Assembly: GCA_021798985.1 (NCBI GenBank)
Contig: JAJZBI010000013.1
Span: forward strand, 28,720-92,719
Source of the DNA: Actinomycetes bacterium
GTDB lineage: Bacteria; Actinomycetota; Acidimicrobiia; Acidimicrobiales; Bog-793
Direction: 5' to 3'
DNA length: 64,000 nucleotides
The notes beneath the pieces were generated by a model. The model was not told the origin of the DNA. It did not search any database and worked only from the letters and a program-made list of their open reading frames with translations. Positions 28,001 through 37,038 of this stretch are shown here, one piece after another. Both the position numbers and the translations under genes were made by a program. Each line of letters begins with the position of its first letter. Position 1 is the stretch's first letter.

Positions 28001-28382
28001 GGTGCAGACCTTTGAGATCGTTCTGGCGCACCGGCCGCCGCCTTCGAAGGTGGTGCTGGCGCCCGTGGTCTCCCGCTCGCCGGTCGCCGCGATCGGCGGC
28101 GCCAAGCCGACGGCCGTCGCGGTCCACGTCGCCTGCCACGCCAGGCGCTGCGGCGCTGCGCTCGTGCTGGTCCAGGGCAAGACGAAGAAGACGAAGAGCC
28201 GGGTGGTGGGACGCACGTCCATGGCGATCACCAAGCTGCGCGGCGTGGTGAAGATCGACCTCAACCGCATCGGCCAATCGGTGCTCGCCGGGGCGGCGAA
28301 GTCCCACCGCATCGTCGTCTTGGAGCTCGTCGAGATCACGGGCAAGCACGTGAAGCGCTTCGCCTTGCGCATCCGCGCCTGA
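25008..28382 (+). CDS. Large secreted protein: seven Cys-paired repeats followed by He_PIG-like (Ig-like) repeats
   Basis: Signal peptide; seven SC-x5-C-(T/S)AVG(T/S)Y repeats; then repeated ITS...F...SG.P.P.F.E.G.LP.GV.LS..GVL.G.P...GG.Y. Confidence 0.85.
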   Translation: MTIARSARIATFSSCLLRRLTAFAVIALAASSLFAVVPLAAPAASASTGTPPVMVPAAWANGQPVSPPTGASTSAELSLDALSCYSSGNCSAVGTYQDASGSTQGMLVTETSGSWGQATAMSPPQNAAGQPHIALSGISCANAVDCTAVGSYQAATGQQQAFGTTESNGNWALPSAVGAPNGAATDPQAALDAVSCTNAGICTAVGTYTDTSGATQAMVTSTTSGKFPSATTLSLPSGAATNPQVTIGSVSCSTSTSCTAVGTYLDSSNDRQAMEITETGGTWGTAVELSLPADAATNPNANLDSVSCVANTDCTAFGSYVTTSGNTEAMAAVDLGGTWAQAIAIAAPANAYPDPNAVLTAGSCTATNGCTAVGSYTDTNATTQAMVVVEAGGIWSQAGVLAAPSASSLNPNSTLAAIDCPSPASCSAVGGYDATSGGPSAQTLDEVTSPTFTVGTTSTYSVISVGSSTPALTEAGTLPAGLTFQDQGDGIATLSGDPKLAGTGLSSVTITASSPAGQVSGQFSLLVDAAPAITSPAATTFATQTDGSFTFTASGYPAATFAETGTLPAGVTLSSAGVLAGSPNAGTGGSYPIQVTATNSVGASASQSFTLTVNQGAQQITSAVSATFTVGTPGTFTFTSVGGNPTPSFSLSGALPTGVSLSPSGVLSGVPAAGTGGAYPLVVSASNGIGTPATQDFTLLVDEAPSLTNGNSVTFTAGHAAQFNLAASGYPAPTYSESGALPSGMSFVNGVLTGTPAPAAGAAGGTGATNAASSGASTTSYPITFTVKNSAGSSVQSFLLTVNQAPNFTSTNNATFAVGQANAIDLTASGLPAPSFSEQGALPPGVTLSSSGVLSGVPAPGSGGQYVVTVIAKNGVGSPASQIYTLDIDEAPKITSADKTTFVIGYIDNFRVHASGFPVSSFTESGTLPAGVIFVNGKFTGVPTGAAPVSTSTATTGGAPTTTQPATSTTGSSAAKPAPVPIRYPITITASNGIGRPSVQTFEIVLAHRPPPSKVVLAPVVSRSPVAAIGGAKPTAVAVHVACHARRCGAALVLVQGKTKKTKSRVVGRTSMAITKLRGVVKIDLNRIGQSVLAGAAKSHRIVVLELVEITGKHVKRFALRIRA

Positions 28383-28451
28383 CGTGCCAGGCGTCGCTTA
28401 CGCCGGGCCGAGCGGCATCGGCGACGCAGCGACGGCGAACCCGTGCGCGGG

Positions 28452-28471
28452 CGGTGTCCTCTGGGACACCG
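28452..28471. terminator. Candidate terminator hairpin CGGTGTCC-TCTG-GGACACCG
   Basis: 8-bp perfect stem, 4-nt loop, ~70 bp after the 28382 stop; no strong T tract. Confidence 0.45.
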
Positions 28472-28714
28472 AACCCGCGGCCGCGTGCGGGGCGGTGAGG
28501 AAGTGCTCTCGAGCGCACAGGCCTCAGCGCGCCCGTTCCCGTGGGCCCTCCTCGGGCGATGGCCTGGTGGGAGCGCTGGCATCGGCTCATGGGTGCTGGA
28601 TGCGCACCCACACCCACGACGTTCCTCGCCGAACGACGGGAGGGATCCGGTGGCGCTTCCTCATCGGGCAGGCGCGCCTCGTTGGGCAGGACTCCTAGGG
28701 GGTAGGAGGAGGCC

Positions 28715-30391
28715 ATGAGCGCCTCGATCCGGGTTCGCCACCTGCCCGAGTACGCCCGCCTGGCGAAGCTGCTCTTTGTCAACCGGGCCGTGATCAGCCA
28801 GGCCGCATCGGGCGATACCCCATTGCGCGGCGAGCAGGAAAGGGCGCAGCGGCGGGCCGAGGGCGAGCATCTCGTGCGGTCGCTCGAGGAGATGGGGCCC
28901 ACTTACATCAAGCTCGGCCAGCTGCTCTCGAGCCGGGTCGATCTGTTCCCGCCCGAATACTTGAGCGCACTCTCGAGCCTGCAGGACCACGCCACACCGA
29001 TCGGCGTCGAGGTCGTGCGCTCGGTCATCGAGGAGGAGCTCGGCACCAAGGTCTCGCGGCTGTTCACGGACTTTGACGAGCGCCCGCTCGGGGCGGCCTC
29101 GCTTGCCCAGGTGCACCGTGCCGTGCTGCGCGACGGGCGCCAGGTTGCCCTGAAGGTGCAGCGCCCCGGGGTGCGCCAGCAGGTGGCCGATGACCTCGAG
29201 GTGATCGGCGAGCTGGCGACCGCCTTCGACGAGCATGTCGGGGTCGCCGAGCGCGCCGGGCTCGCGCTCATGGTCGACGAGTTCGCCCGCGCGGTGCGCG
29301 CCGAGCTCGACTACACGGGCGAGGCGGCGAACCTGCGGATGCTCGCCAGCATGCTCGAGAACTATCCGCGCCTTCGCGTGCCGGCACCGGTGGACGACCT
29401 GACCACGACGCGCCTGTTGACCATGGAGCTGGTCGAGGGGCGCTCCCTTGCGACGATCGGCCCCCTCGGCTTGCTCGAGCTCGACGGTGCGCCACTTGCC
29501 GATCAGCTCTTCAAGGCGTTCTTGGACCAGCTGCTGATCCACGGGGTGCTGCACGCCGATCCGCACCCCGGCAACGTCTTGGTCACCACCGAGGGCGACC
29601 TGGCGCTCGTCGACGTCGGCATGACCACCTGGATCACGCCGGAGCTGCAAGACGCGCTGTTGCGCCTACTGCTCGCGCTCGGCACGACGAATGCCGCCGA
29701 GGCGGCCTCGGCGCTCGAGCGCTGCGGCGAGCCACTCGACGGCTTCGACCGTGACCTGCTCGGCCGCCAGGTGGCCGGCTTCGTCCTGCAGACGAGCGGG
29801 GCGCGGCTGTCCGAGCTGCAGACCGGACGCCAGCTCGGCGAGCTCGCCCGACTGGCGGTGTCGAGCGGCTTGCGCCCGGCGCCCCAACTCACCATGGTCG
29901 GCAAGGCGCTCGTCAATCTCGACGGCGTCGCCCGCCGCCTCGCCCCGTCCTACGAGCCGGCGAGTGCTATTCGTGAGCACGCGAGCGTCCTCATGCGCCA
30001 TTCGATGGAGCGCTCGGCGACGCCCTCCAGCCTCATCGGGGCGATGCTCGACGCCAAGGAGTTCGCCGAGCACCTGCCGCGGCGGATGAACAAGGTGCTC
30101 GACGCCCTGGCCGAGGGCAGCGTGCAGCTTCGCGTCGAGGGCTTTGACGAGTCGGCGCTGATGCGCAGCATCCAAAAGCTCGCGAATCGTGCCGCGGCCG
30201 GCCTTGCCGTCGCGGCCTTCGTGCTGGCCGCGGCGATCTTTTCCATCTCAGCCGGTGGCCCGCGTTGGCTCGGAGAGTCCGCCTTCTCGATCGTGCTCTT
30301 GGCGCTCGCGTTGGTCCTCGGCGTCGCCATCGTCTGGTCGACCCTGCGCAGCGACCTGCCGCAGCGGCGCGCGCGGCGCCGGAGCACCTGA
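28715..30391 (+). CDS. AarF/UbiB (ABC1) atypical kinase family protein
   Basis: GPTYIKLGQLLSSRVDLFPPEYLSALSSLQD; PLGAASLAQVHRAVLRDGRQVALKVQRPGV; HADPHPGNVLVTTEGDLALVDVGM; two C-terminal TMs. Confidence 0.93.
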   Translation: MSASIRVRHLPEYARLAKLLFVNRAVISQAASGDTPLRGEQERAQRRAEGEHLVRSLEEMGPTYIKLGQLLSSRVDLFPPEYLSALSSLQDHATPIGVEVVRSVIEEELGTKVSRLFTDFDERPLGAASLAQVHRAVLRDGRQVALKVQRPGVRQQVADDLEVIGELATAFDEHVGVAERAGLALMVDEFARAVRAELDYTGEAANLRMLASMLENYPRLRVPAPVDDLTTTRLLTMELVEGRSLATIGPLGLLELDGAPLADQLFKAFLDQLLIHGVLHADPHPGNVLVTTEGDLALVDVGMTTWITPELQDALLRLLLALGTTNAAEAASALERCGEPLDGFDRDLLGRQVAGFVLQTSGARLSELQTGRQLGELARLAVSSGLRPAPQLTMVGKALVNLDGVARRLAPSYEPASAIREHASVLMRHSMERSATPSSLIGAMLDAKEFAEHLPRRMNKVLDALAEGSVQLRVEGFDESALMRSIQKLANRAAAGLAVAAFVLAAAIFSISAGGPRWLGESAFSIVLLALALVLGVAIVWSTLRSDLPQRRARRRST

Positions 30392-30489
30392 ACCGGGGCG
30401 TCTCGTGTGCTCGTACCGCAAACGGTGGGCACGGGCAGGGCAGCCGGGTCGCGCCCGGTCGGGCTGGCCGCTGATCCGCAAAGACTGAC

Positions 30490-31064
30490 CTGGCGGGGAC
30501 CACGTCGGGTCGCGCCCGGTCCAGCCGATCTCTGTCGGCGAGGCGCCCTCGGGCGTCGCCTGGGCGGGGGCCAAGACCGCCCGGCTGCGCAGCGCTGCGT
30601 CGGCATCCCGCCGAGGAGCGCGTGCGCGAACGCGATGGCCACCGAGCAGATCTCCACGTCATGGCGCGCACAGCAGGCGACGTCCCCGCCGTGCACGAAC
30701 AGGTCGATGGCCGGGAAGGCGAGGCCGTCGGCGATGCTGCGGCGCCCAGCGGGCGTGTCCACCTCGGCGCTGAGGTCGATCTCGGCCGCGACCGTGCAGA
30801 TCTTGCTCGCGAGCATGCGCCACCACGCCGCCGGATCGCCTTGGAGCGCATCGCCGGGCTCGTCGTCGGGCTGCCAGTCCGGCTGGTTGCCTGCCAACAA
30901 GGCGATGCCGCAGGCGGTCGCCTTGCCGACATGGCTGAGGACGTCAAGGGCGCGCGATCGCGCGCAGGGGGATGGCGCTGACCAGGCTCGGTGGGCACGC
31001 GCTCGACGACGGGGTCGAAGAGATCCGACCCCGACCGGTAGGCCTCGTCCGCGCGCCACGCCAC
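30490..31064 (-). pseudogene. Frameshifted TIGR03086/maleylpyruvate-isomerase N-terminal-like metal-binding protein remnant
   Basis: Homology-like segments in three minus frames: SDLFDPVVERVPTE / WSAPSPCARSRALDVLSHVGKA...AIDLFVHGGDVA...IAFAHALLGGMP / AVLAPAQATPEGASPTEIGWTGRDP; shifts near ~30985 and ~30575. Confidence 0.65.
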
Positions 31065-31370
31065 AACGCCCCGCTTGCCACCCCCGTGCGCGTGCGGAAC
31101 CGATCGCCGCCTGCGCCGCCAAGCGCAGGTTCCCTGTGCCAGCGCGCACCGAACAGTGCGTGAGCGCGTCCTGGCGCGAGCGGCGAGCTGGTGGTTGCCA
31201 GGCCATTCGCGGGCCGTCGCGGGTCCGCGCAGGCAGAGGGGTTCGTTGCGAAGTGATTACGGGTACACTGCTCGTGACGGAATGCGTACTTGTACGCCGC
31301 GATGGCGCGGCCGTGCATCAGACGTGCCAGGAGCCAGCGGGCTCCGGCCTGAGCACGAAGGAGATGCAGC

Positions 31371-33722
31371 GTGAGAAGACGAACACCAAATGAACCGGGC
31401 ACGCCACCGCGCACGCGGCTCGGACAGCCCATCAATACACGGCCGCAGCGCCGAGGCGTCCGCCACCGCGGTCCGCGTGGCTGGCCCGCGTCCATCGCCG
31501 CCGCGACGTTGGTCCTTGGCATCGGCGTGGTGCTGCCAGCGACGGTTGCGGCCGCACCGGCCGCCGCGGCCAGCGCGCCCGCCGACGCGCTGCCCCACGC
31601 CGGCCAAGCGCCGGCGATCACGAGCGCGGCCGCCGTTACTTTCATCGCGGGTGCGGCCGACAGCTTCACCGTGACCACGAGCGGAACACCGACTCCGGCG
31701 CTCACTGAGTCCGGCAGCCTCCCAGGGGGGGTGACTTTCCACGACAACGGGAACGGAACGGCGACCATCTCGGGGACTGCGACCACGACGACGGGTGGCA
31801 GCTATCCTCTCACGATCACCGCGAACAACGGGGTCGGATCCCCTGCGGTGCAAAAGCTCGTCCTCACCGTGGACGCGGCGCCCAGGATCACGAGCTCGCC
31901 AACGGCGTCGATCCAGGCGGGCGTTGGCACCCAGGTGAAGGTGACCGCGACGGGAACGCCCACGCCGAATCTGGCGGAGACGGGCACCTTGCCACCGGGC
32001 CTGTCGTTCCATGACAACGGGAACGGCACGGCGACCATCTCGGGGACCCCGCCAGCTGATGTCCAGGGAAGTTATGGCGTGACGATCACCGCGTCGAACG
32101 GCGTGGGGTCGTCGGCCTCCCAGCATTTGGTGCTGTCGTTCTCTGGCGCCCCCCGCTTCACGAGCGCCACGACGCTCAAGGTCGCGCTTGGCTCGCACGT
32201 CGACTTCACCGTGCAGGCCATGGGCGCGCCGACGCCGACCATCACCTTCCACGGTGGCCTTCCCGCCGGGCTCTACTTTCGTGAGAACGCGAACGGCACC
32301 GGGACGGTGTTCGGCTCGCCCTCGCCGAGCGACCATGGCAGCTACGACGCCACCTTCGTGGCCTCCAATGGCGTCGGCAACGCGGCGGTCCAGCACCTGA
32401 TGGTGACGATCGCCGCAGTCCCCAAGATCACCAGTCCGCCAACCGCGACGCTGCGGGCGGGGCAGTACAACATGTTCGAGATCCACACGAGCGGGTCACC
32501 GACCCCCGCGCTTCGCGAGTACGGGCAGCTCCCGGCCGGCCTCTTCTTCCACGACAACGGCAACGGGACGGCCACGATCCGTGGACGCGCGCTGCCGTCG
32601 GACCACGGCAGTTACCACGTGACGATCGTTGCCTCCAACGGGGTCGGCGCCCAGGCGACCCAGCACCTGACGCTCGCCTTCAGCCAAGCACCAGCGGTGA
32701 CGAGCGCGAGCTCACTCAGCGCCAAGGGTGGCTCGGCCATGAGCTTCAACGTCACCGCGTCGGGGACCCCGACGCCGAAGCTGAGCGAGAACGGTAGCCT
32801 CCCGCCTGGCCTGAGCTTCCACGCGAACGGCAATGGCACCGCCACCATCTCGGGCACCCCCGCGCGCGGGGTGCAGGGCACCTACCGCGTGACGATCATC
32901 GCCGCCAACGGCGTCGGCTCCCCGGCACGACAGAGCCTCGCCATCACGGTCAAGCTCGCCGAGGTTCCCGGCGCGCTGGGCTACTGGTACACGACGAGCA
33001 GCGGTGAGCTGCTCTTCAAGGGCCAGGCGCGCCCGATCGCTCCGAAGACGCCGCAGCACCCGCGCCACATCGTCACGATGGCGGCGACGCCGGGGAACCA
33101 GGGCTACTACCTGGTCGCGAGCTTCGGCGGGGTGTTCAACTACGGCAACGCCCGCTTCTACGGCTCGATCGCGCCGCTGCATCTGCGCACGCCGACCGTT
33201 GCCTTCGCGGTGACCGCCGGGGACCACGGCTACTACGAGGTGACCAGGGCGGGCAACGTCTTTGCCTACGGCAACGCCCGCTTCTACGGCTCGATGGCCG
33301 GCCACCACGCCCCGCCGATCGTCGGCTTCGGCATCATGCCGAACGACAGCGGCTACTGGCTCGTCAGCGAGCGGGGCAACGTCTATCGCTTCGGCCACAC
33401 CGCCTTTTACGGATCGATCGCCGAGCGCCACCTCCACACGGCGCCGGTCAGTGCGTTCGCGCTGACGCCTGACGGTCACGGCTACTGGCTCGTGACTCGA
33501 AGCGGTGAGGTCGTTGCCTTCGGCGACGCCGGCTTCTACGGCCAGGTCGCCGGCCACCGGGTACCTCCCGTCGTGGCCTTCGCCCCGACCGCCAACGGTC
33601 ACGGCTACTGGCTGGTGACGACGCGCGGGAACGTCTACCAGAAGGGCAACGCCCGCTTCTACGGTTCCTCGGCGCACGCCCGGTTGGCTGGTGCGGTCAC
33701 CGGCTTCATGCCGGACTTCTGA
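31371..33722 (+). CDS. Secreted protein: He_PIG-like repeats plus C-terminal GYW/FYGS propeller-like repeats
   Basis: Signal-like N-terminus; five ITS...SGTPTP.L.E.G.LP.GL.FHDNGNGTATI.G.P repeats; then GYYLVASFGGVFNYGNARFYGSIAP-type repeats. Confidence 0.85.
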   Translation: MRRRTPNEPGTPPRTRLGQPINTRPQRRGVRHRGPRGWPASIAAATLVLGIGVVLPATVAAAPAAAASAPADALPHAGQAPAITSAAAVTFIAGAADSFTVTTSGTPTPALTESGSLPGGVTFHDNGNGTATISGTATTTTGGSYPLTITANNGVGSPAVQKLVLTVDAAPRITSSPTASIQAGVGTQVKVTATGTPTPNLAETGTLPPGLSFHDNGNGTATISGTPPADVQGSYGVTITASNGVGSSASQHLVLSFSGAPRFTSATTLKVALGSHVDFTVQAMGAPTPTITFHGGLPAGLYFRENANGTGTVFGSPSPSDHGSYDATFVASNGVGNAAVQHLMVTIAAVPKITSPPTATLRAGQYNMFEIHTSGSPTPALREYGQLPAGLFFHDNGNGTATIRGRALPSDHGSYHVTIVASNGVGAQATQHLTLAFSQAPAVTSASSLSAKGGSAMSFNVTASGTPTPKLSENGSLPPGLSFHANGNGTATISGTPARGVQGTYRVTIIAANGVGSPARQSLAITVKLAEVPGALGYWYTTSSGELLFKGQARPIAPKTPQHPRHIVTMAATPGNQGYYLVASFGGVFNYGNARFYGSIAPLHLRTPTVAFAVTAGDHGYYEVTRAGNVFAYGNARFYGSMAGHHAPPIVGFGIMPNDSGYWLVSERGNVYRFGHTAFYGSIAERHLHTAPVSAFALTPDGHGYWLVTRSGEVVAFGDAGFYGQVAGHRVPPVVAFAPTANGHGYWLVTTRGNVYQKGNARFYGSSAHARLAGAVTGFMPDF

Positions 33723-33735
33723 TCGCGGTCTCGTC

Positions 33736-33769
33736 CCGAGCCCACCAACCCAACGGTTGGTGGGCTCGG
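33736..33769. terminator. Bidirectional terminator-like hairpin between convergent genes
   Basis: CCGAGCCCACCAACC (33736-33750) CAAC GGTTGGTGGGCTCGG (33755-33769), 15-bp perfect stem, 13 bp after a stop codon. Confidence 0.8.
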
Positions 33770-33819
33770 TGACGTCGGGGTGCACATGGCGCCGGGCCAT
33801 CCGCGGCGCCGGGTTCCAA

Positions 33820-34539
33820 TCAGCCGCTCGGGCCGAACCGCTCGACGCGGATCTGCTGCGCGCTCGCGCCCGTGTGGAGCAACAGCGCGCTGGCGTGATC
33901 GCAAAAGGCCGCCGGGCCGCAGACAAAGCAGGTGGCACCGGCAAGCTCGATGCCCGCGAGATCCTCGGGGCGTAGGCGTCCAACGGGCCGCGTCGTGCCG
34001 GGTGGAGCAGCTCGCGTGTAGGCGATTTGGACCTCGGGGCCAGCGAGCTCGTCGCGGTAGTACAGCTCAGCCGGTTCGCGCACCGAGACGACGAGCGTGA
34101 CCGATCCGGCCATGGCCCCCTGGCGGGCCATGCGCAGCATCGACATCAGCGGGACGATCCCAGAGCCACCGCCGATGAGGACTGCCCGACAGTCGCCCCG
34201 CCAGACGAAGTGGCCGCCGATCGGCCCGCGAACCTCGAGGAGGTCGCCGACGACGACCTCGTCGTGTAGGAAGCTTGAGACCTCACCGTCCTCCAGGCGC
34301 TCGATCGTGAGCTCGATCAGCCCATCCTCGCCGGGGGGCGAGGCCACTGAGTACGAGCGCGACGCTCGATAGCCGTCGGGCGCGCTCAGCCGGACGACGA
34401 AGTGCTGGCCCGCGAGGCGCGGGAGGGGAACGCTGAGCGCCAGGCGCAAGGTCTTCGCCCGTGCCGTCTCGGGCCAGATGGCGACGACCTCGGCCTGCTG
34501 CCAGGGCCCTGGTCGAATGGCGGCGGGCTCGACGATCAG
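33820..34539 (-). CDS. Ferredoxin reductase-type FAD/NAD-binding oxidoreductase (start uncertain)
   Basis: ASRSYSVASPPGEDGLIELTIERLEDGEVSSFLHDE...GPIGGHFVWRGDCRAVLIGGGSGIVPLMSMLR...CFVCGPAAFCDHA. Confidence 0.88.
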   Translation of the reverse strand: MIVEPAAIRPGPWQQAEVVAIWPETARAKTLRLALSVPLPRLAGQHFVVRLSAPDGYRASRSYSVASPPGEDGLIELTIERLEDGEVSSFLHDEVVVGDLLEVRGPIGGHFVWRGDCRAVLIGGGSGIVPLMSMLRMARQGAMAGSVTLVVSVREPAELYYRDELAGPEVQIAYTRAAPPGTTRPVGRLRPEDLAGIELAGATCFVCGPAAFCDHASALLLHTGASAQQIRVERFGPSG

Positions 34540-35198
34540 TCCCCCTGGTAGCGCTGCTCTTGCCACGGATCGCCGCGGTCGTGGTAGCCGTTCTGTTCCC
34601 AAAACCCGGGAACGTCGGTCGCGGCGAGCGTAATCTCGGCGACCCACTTGGCGCTCTTCCAGAAGTACAGGTGCGGCACGACGAGGCGCGCCGGGCCGCC
34701 GTGTTCGACAGAGAGCGGCTCGCCGTTGACCCGCGTGGCGATCAGGGCGCGCCCGCCCTCGAGGTCCGAAAGGGGGAGATTGGTGGTGTAGCCGGTGTGG
34801 GAGCGCACGAGGCCAAAGCGTGCCTCGGCGAGCGGGGAAGCGACCTGAAAGAGCGTGTCGAGGCTGACGCCTTCGAAGAACATGCCGAACTTGGACCAGG
34901 TCGTGACGCAGTGGATGGCGCCGCGGTAGGTCGAGTGCTCGAGCGAGTCGAGCTCGGCGAGGCTGAAGCGCACCGGCGAGGCGACGAGGCCACCAATGGC
35001 GACGCTGAAGGTGGCCGGGTCGAGCCGCGGGGTCGCCTCGGCGGTGAGCACCGGCCAGTCCTCACCCACGTCGTACTGCCCCGGCGGCAGCTCGCGCTCG
35101 CGCGCAGGGCGCGCCCGGCCGCTGAATCCTCGGGTGAAGTGTTCCACGATGCGCCACGCTCCTTCGCCCGAAAGGCTAATCGCGACTCCTCGGACCAC
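34536..35198 (-). CDS. Sulfite oxidase-like molybdopterin-dependent oxidoreductase (start uncertain, 35147-35450)
   Basis: EHFTRGFSGRARPARERELPPGQYDVGEDWPVLTAEATPRLDPATFSVAIGGLV...HCVTTWSKFGMFFEGVSLDTLF...GGPARLVVPHLYFWKSAKWV. Confidence 0.88.
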   Translation of the reverse strand: MVRGVAISLSGEGAWRIVEHFTRGFSGRARPARERELPPGQYDVGEDWPVLTAEATPRLDPATFSVAIGGLVASPVRFSLAELDSLEHSTYRGAIHCVTTWSKFGMFFEGVSLDTLFQVASPLAEARFGLVRSHTGYTTNLPLSDLEGGRALIATRVNGEPLSVEHGGPARLVVPHLYFWKSAKWVAEITLAATDVPGFWEQNGYHDRGDPWQEQRYQGD

Positions 35199-35310
35199 TC
35201 GTCGCGCCCGGTCGCGCCTGCGTCGGCAAACCGGCGGCCGCCCGGCGAGCGCGCCGAGCCCGCGGCGCAGCCGGCCGAGGAGCCCCCGCTCGTCGAGGGC
35301 GATCGCGACC

Positions 35311-36582
35311 TCAGGTGAAGCGGGTGCGCGGTCGCGCCTCGCGGACCGCGGGGTCGGCGAGCACCGCCGCGAGGTGCTCGATCGCGTCCCACACGTCGAC
35401 AGCGCGCGTGGAGATCGCGACCGGTGCGAGGCGGATGACGTCGGGGCCACGGAAGTCCACGATCACGAGGCCCCGCTCGGCGAGCAGGCGGCACGCCGAG
35501 AAGGCGTGCTCGTGGGCGATCGCCAGGTGGCCGCCGCGGCGCGTGGGGTCGCTCGGGCTGGCGAGGCGGGCGCCGAGCCCGACGCAACGCTCCTCGACGC
35601 GCCGGGCGAGGAGGGCCACCAGGCGCCTGGTCTTGTCCCACAAGGTGTCCATCCCCACCTCGAGCAGTGGCGCGATGCCGGCGCGCACCGCGGCGAGGGC
35701 GAGCATCGTCGGGCTGCCGGTCAAGAAGCGGGCGATTCCCGGCGCGGGGTCGTAGTGCGGACCCATGGCGAACTGGTCCTTCTGGCCCCACCAGCCCCAG
35801 ATCGGCTGGCGCAGCTGGGTTTGGAGCGCCGAGCGCACATAGAGCCATGCCGGGGCACCAGGGCCGCCGTTCAAGTACTTGTAGGTGCAGCCCACCGCCA
35901 GGTCGACCCCGGCGCGCTCGAGGTCGACGGGCACCGATCCGGCGGTGTGGCTCAGGTCGACGAGGACCAGCGCGCCGGCACCGTGCGCCGCGGCGCAGAG
36001 CGCGCCGAGATCGAGCGTGGATCCTGAGCGGTAGTTGGTCCCCGACACGCACACGAGCGCCACGTCCTCGTCGAGCGCAGCCGCCACCTGGGCCTCGTCG
36101 AGGCCCTCGCCGGGGTCGTTCTCGAGGAGCTCGAGCCGAAGGCCGCGGCTTGCGCAGATCCCCTCCAGCACGTAGCGAACCGTCGGGAAGTCGTTCGCAT
36201 CGCCGAGCACGCGAGCCCGCCCGGGCCGCGCGTCAAGGGCGGCGACCGCGAGCTTGTAGCAGTTCACCGTGGTCGAGTCGCTGATGACCACCTCGCCCGG
36301 GCGGGCGCCGAGCAGCCGCGCGACCTCGTCGCCGACCGCGAACAGGCGTTGCTCCCAGCCCTGCCAGCCCCCGATCAGCTCGTGCTCCCACTCGGCGAGC
36401 AGGTCGCCGACGGCCGGCGCGGTGGCCTCGGGTTGGCGGCCGAGCGAGTTCCCGTCGAGGTAGATCGGACCCGACTCGTCGATGCGAAAGGCGCCGCGGT
36501 ACGCGGCCAGCGGGTCGGCGAGATCCTCGGCGAGCGCGTCGTCGCGCGAGCGGGGGAGCGGCGCCGTGGCGAACGCGGTCAT
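35311..36582 (-). CDS. kynU: Kynureninase
   Basis: IYLDGNSLGRQPEATAPAV...IGGWQGWEQ...ISDSTTVNCYKL...DLSHTAGSVPVDLERAGVDLAVGCTYKYLNGGPGAPAWLYV...PIWGWWGQ. Confidence 0.93.
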   Translation of the reverse strand: MTAFATAPLPRSRDDALAEDLADPLAAYRGAFRIDESGPIYLDGNSLGRQPEATAPAVGDLLAEWEHELIGGWQGWEQRLFAVGDEVARLLGARPGEVVISDSTTVNCYKLAVAALDARPGRARVLGDANDFPTVRYVLEGICASRGLRLELLENDPGEGLDEAQVAAALDEDVALVCVSGTNYRSGSTLDLGALCAAAHGAGALVLVDLSHTAGSVPVDLERAGVDLAVGCTYKYLNGGPGAPAWLYVRSALQTQLRQPIWGWWGQKDQFAMGPHYDPAPGIARFLTGSPTMLALAAVRAGIAPLLEVGMDTLWDKTRRLVALLARRVEERCVGLGARLASPSDPTRRGGHLAIAHEHAFSACRLLAERGLVIVDFRGPDVIRLAPVAISTRAVDVWDAIEHLAAVLADPAVREARPRTRFT

Positions 36583-36591
36583 CTCTTGCTC

Positions 36592-37038
36592 CTAGTGCCG
36601 GGGAAGGCGCACGATCGAGAGGAAGAAGTCGTCGATCTGGCGGACCACCGAGACGAAGGACTCGAAACCGACCGGCTTGGTGACGTAGGCGTTGGCGTGC
36701 AGCTCGTAGCTGCGCAAGACGTCTTCTTCGGCCTCCGAGGTCGTAAGGATCACGATCGGGATCCGCAAGAGATCGGGATCGGACTTGACGATCTCGAGCA
36801 CCTCGCGCCCCGAAAGGCGCGGCAAGTTGAGGTCCAACAAGACGAGGTCGGGACGCGCCGCGTCGCTAAAGGGGGGATCGTTGCGCAAATACGCGACCGC
36901 CTCCTCGCCGTTGTTCACGACGTGGAGGTTGAGCAAGAGCTTGGACTCCTCGAGCGCCTCGCGGGTCATGACCACGTCGCCGGGATCGTCCTCGACGAGC
37001 AGCAGCTCCATCGGCGTGCGGGCGTCAATCGCGTTCAT
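36592..37038 (-). CDS. Rcp1-like single-domain response regulator
   Basis: MELLLVEDDPGDVVMTREALEESK...DLVLLDLNLPRLSGREVLEIVKSDPDLLRIPIVILTTSEAEEDVLRSYELHANAYVTKP; ATG 37038 overlaps the upstream kinase stop. Confidence 0.92.
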   Translation of the reverse strand: MNAIDARTPMELLLVEDDPGDVVMTREALEESKLLLNLHVVNNGEEAVAYLRNDPPFSDAARPDLVLLDLNLPRLSGREVLEIVKSDPDLLRIPIVILTTSEAEEDVLRSYELHANAYVTKPVGFESFVSVVRQIDDFFLSIVRLPRH

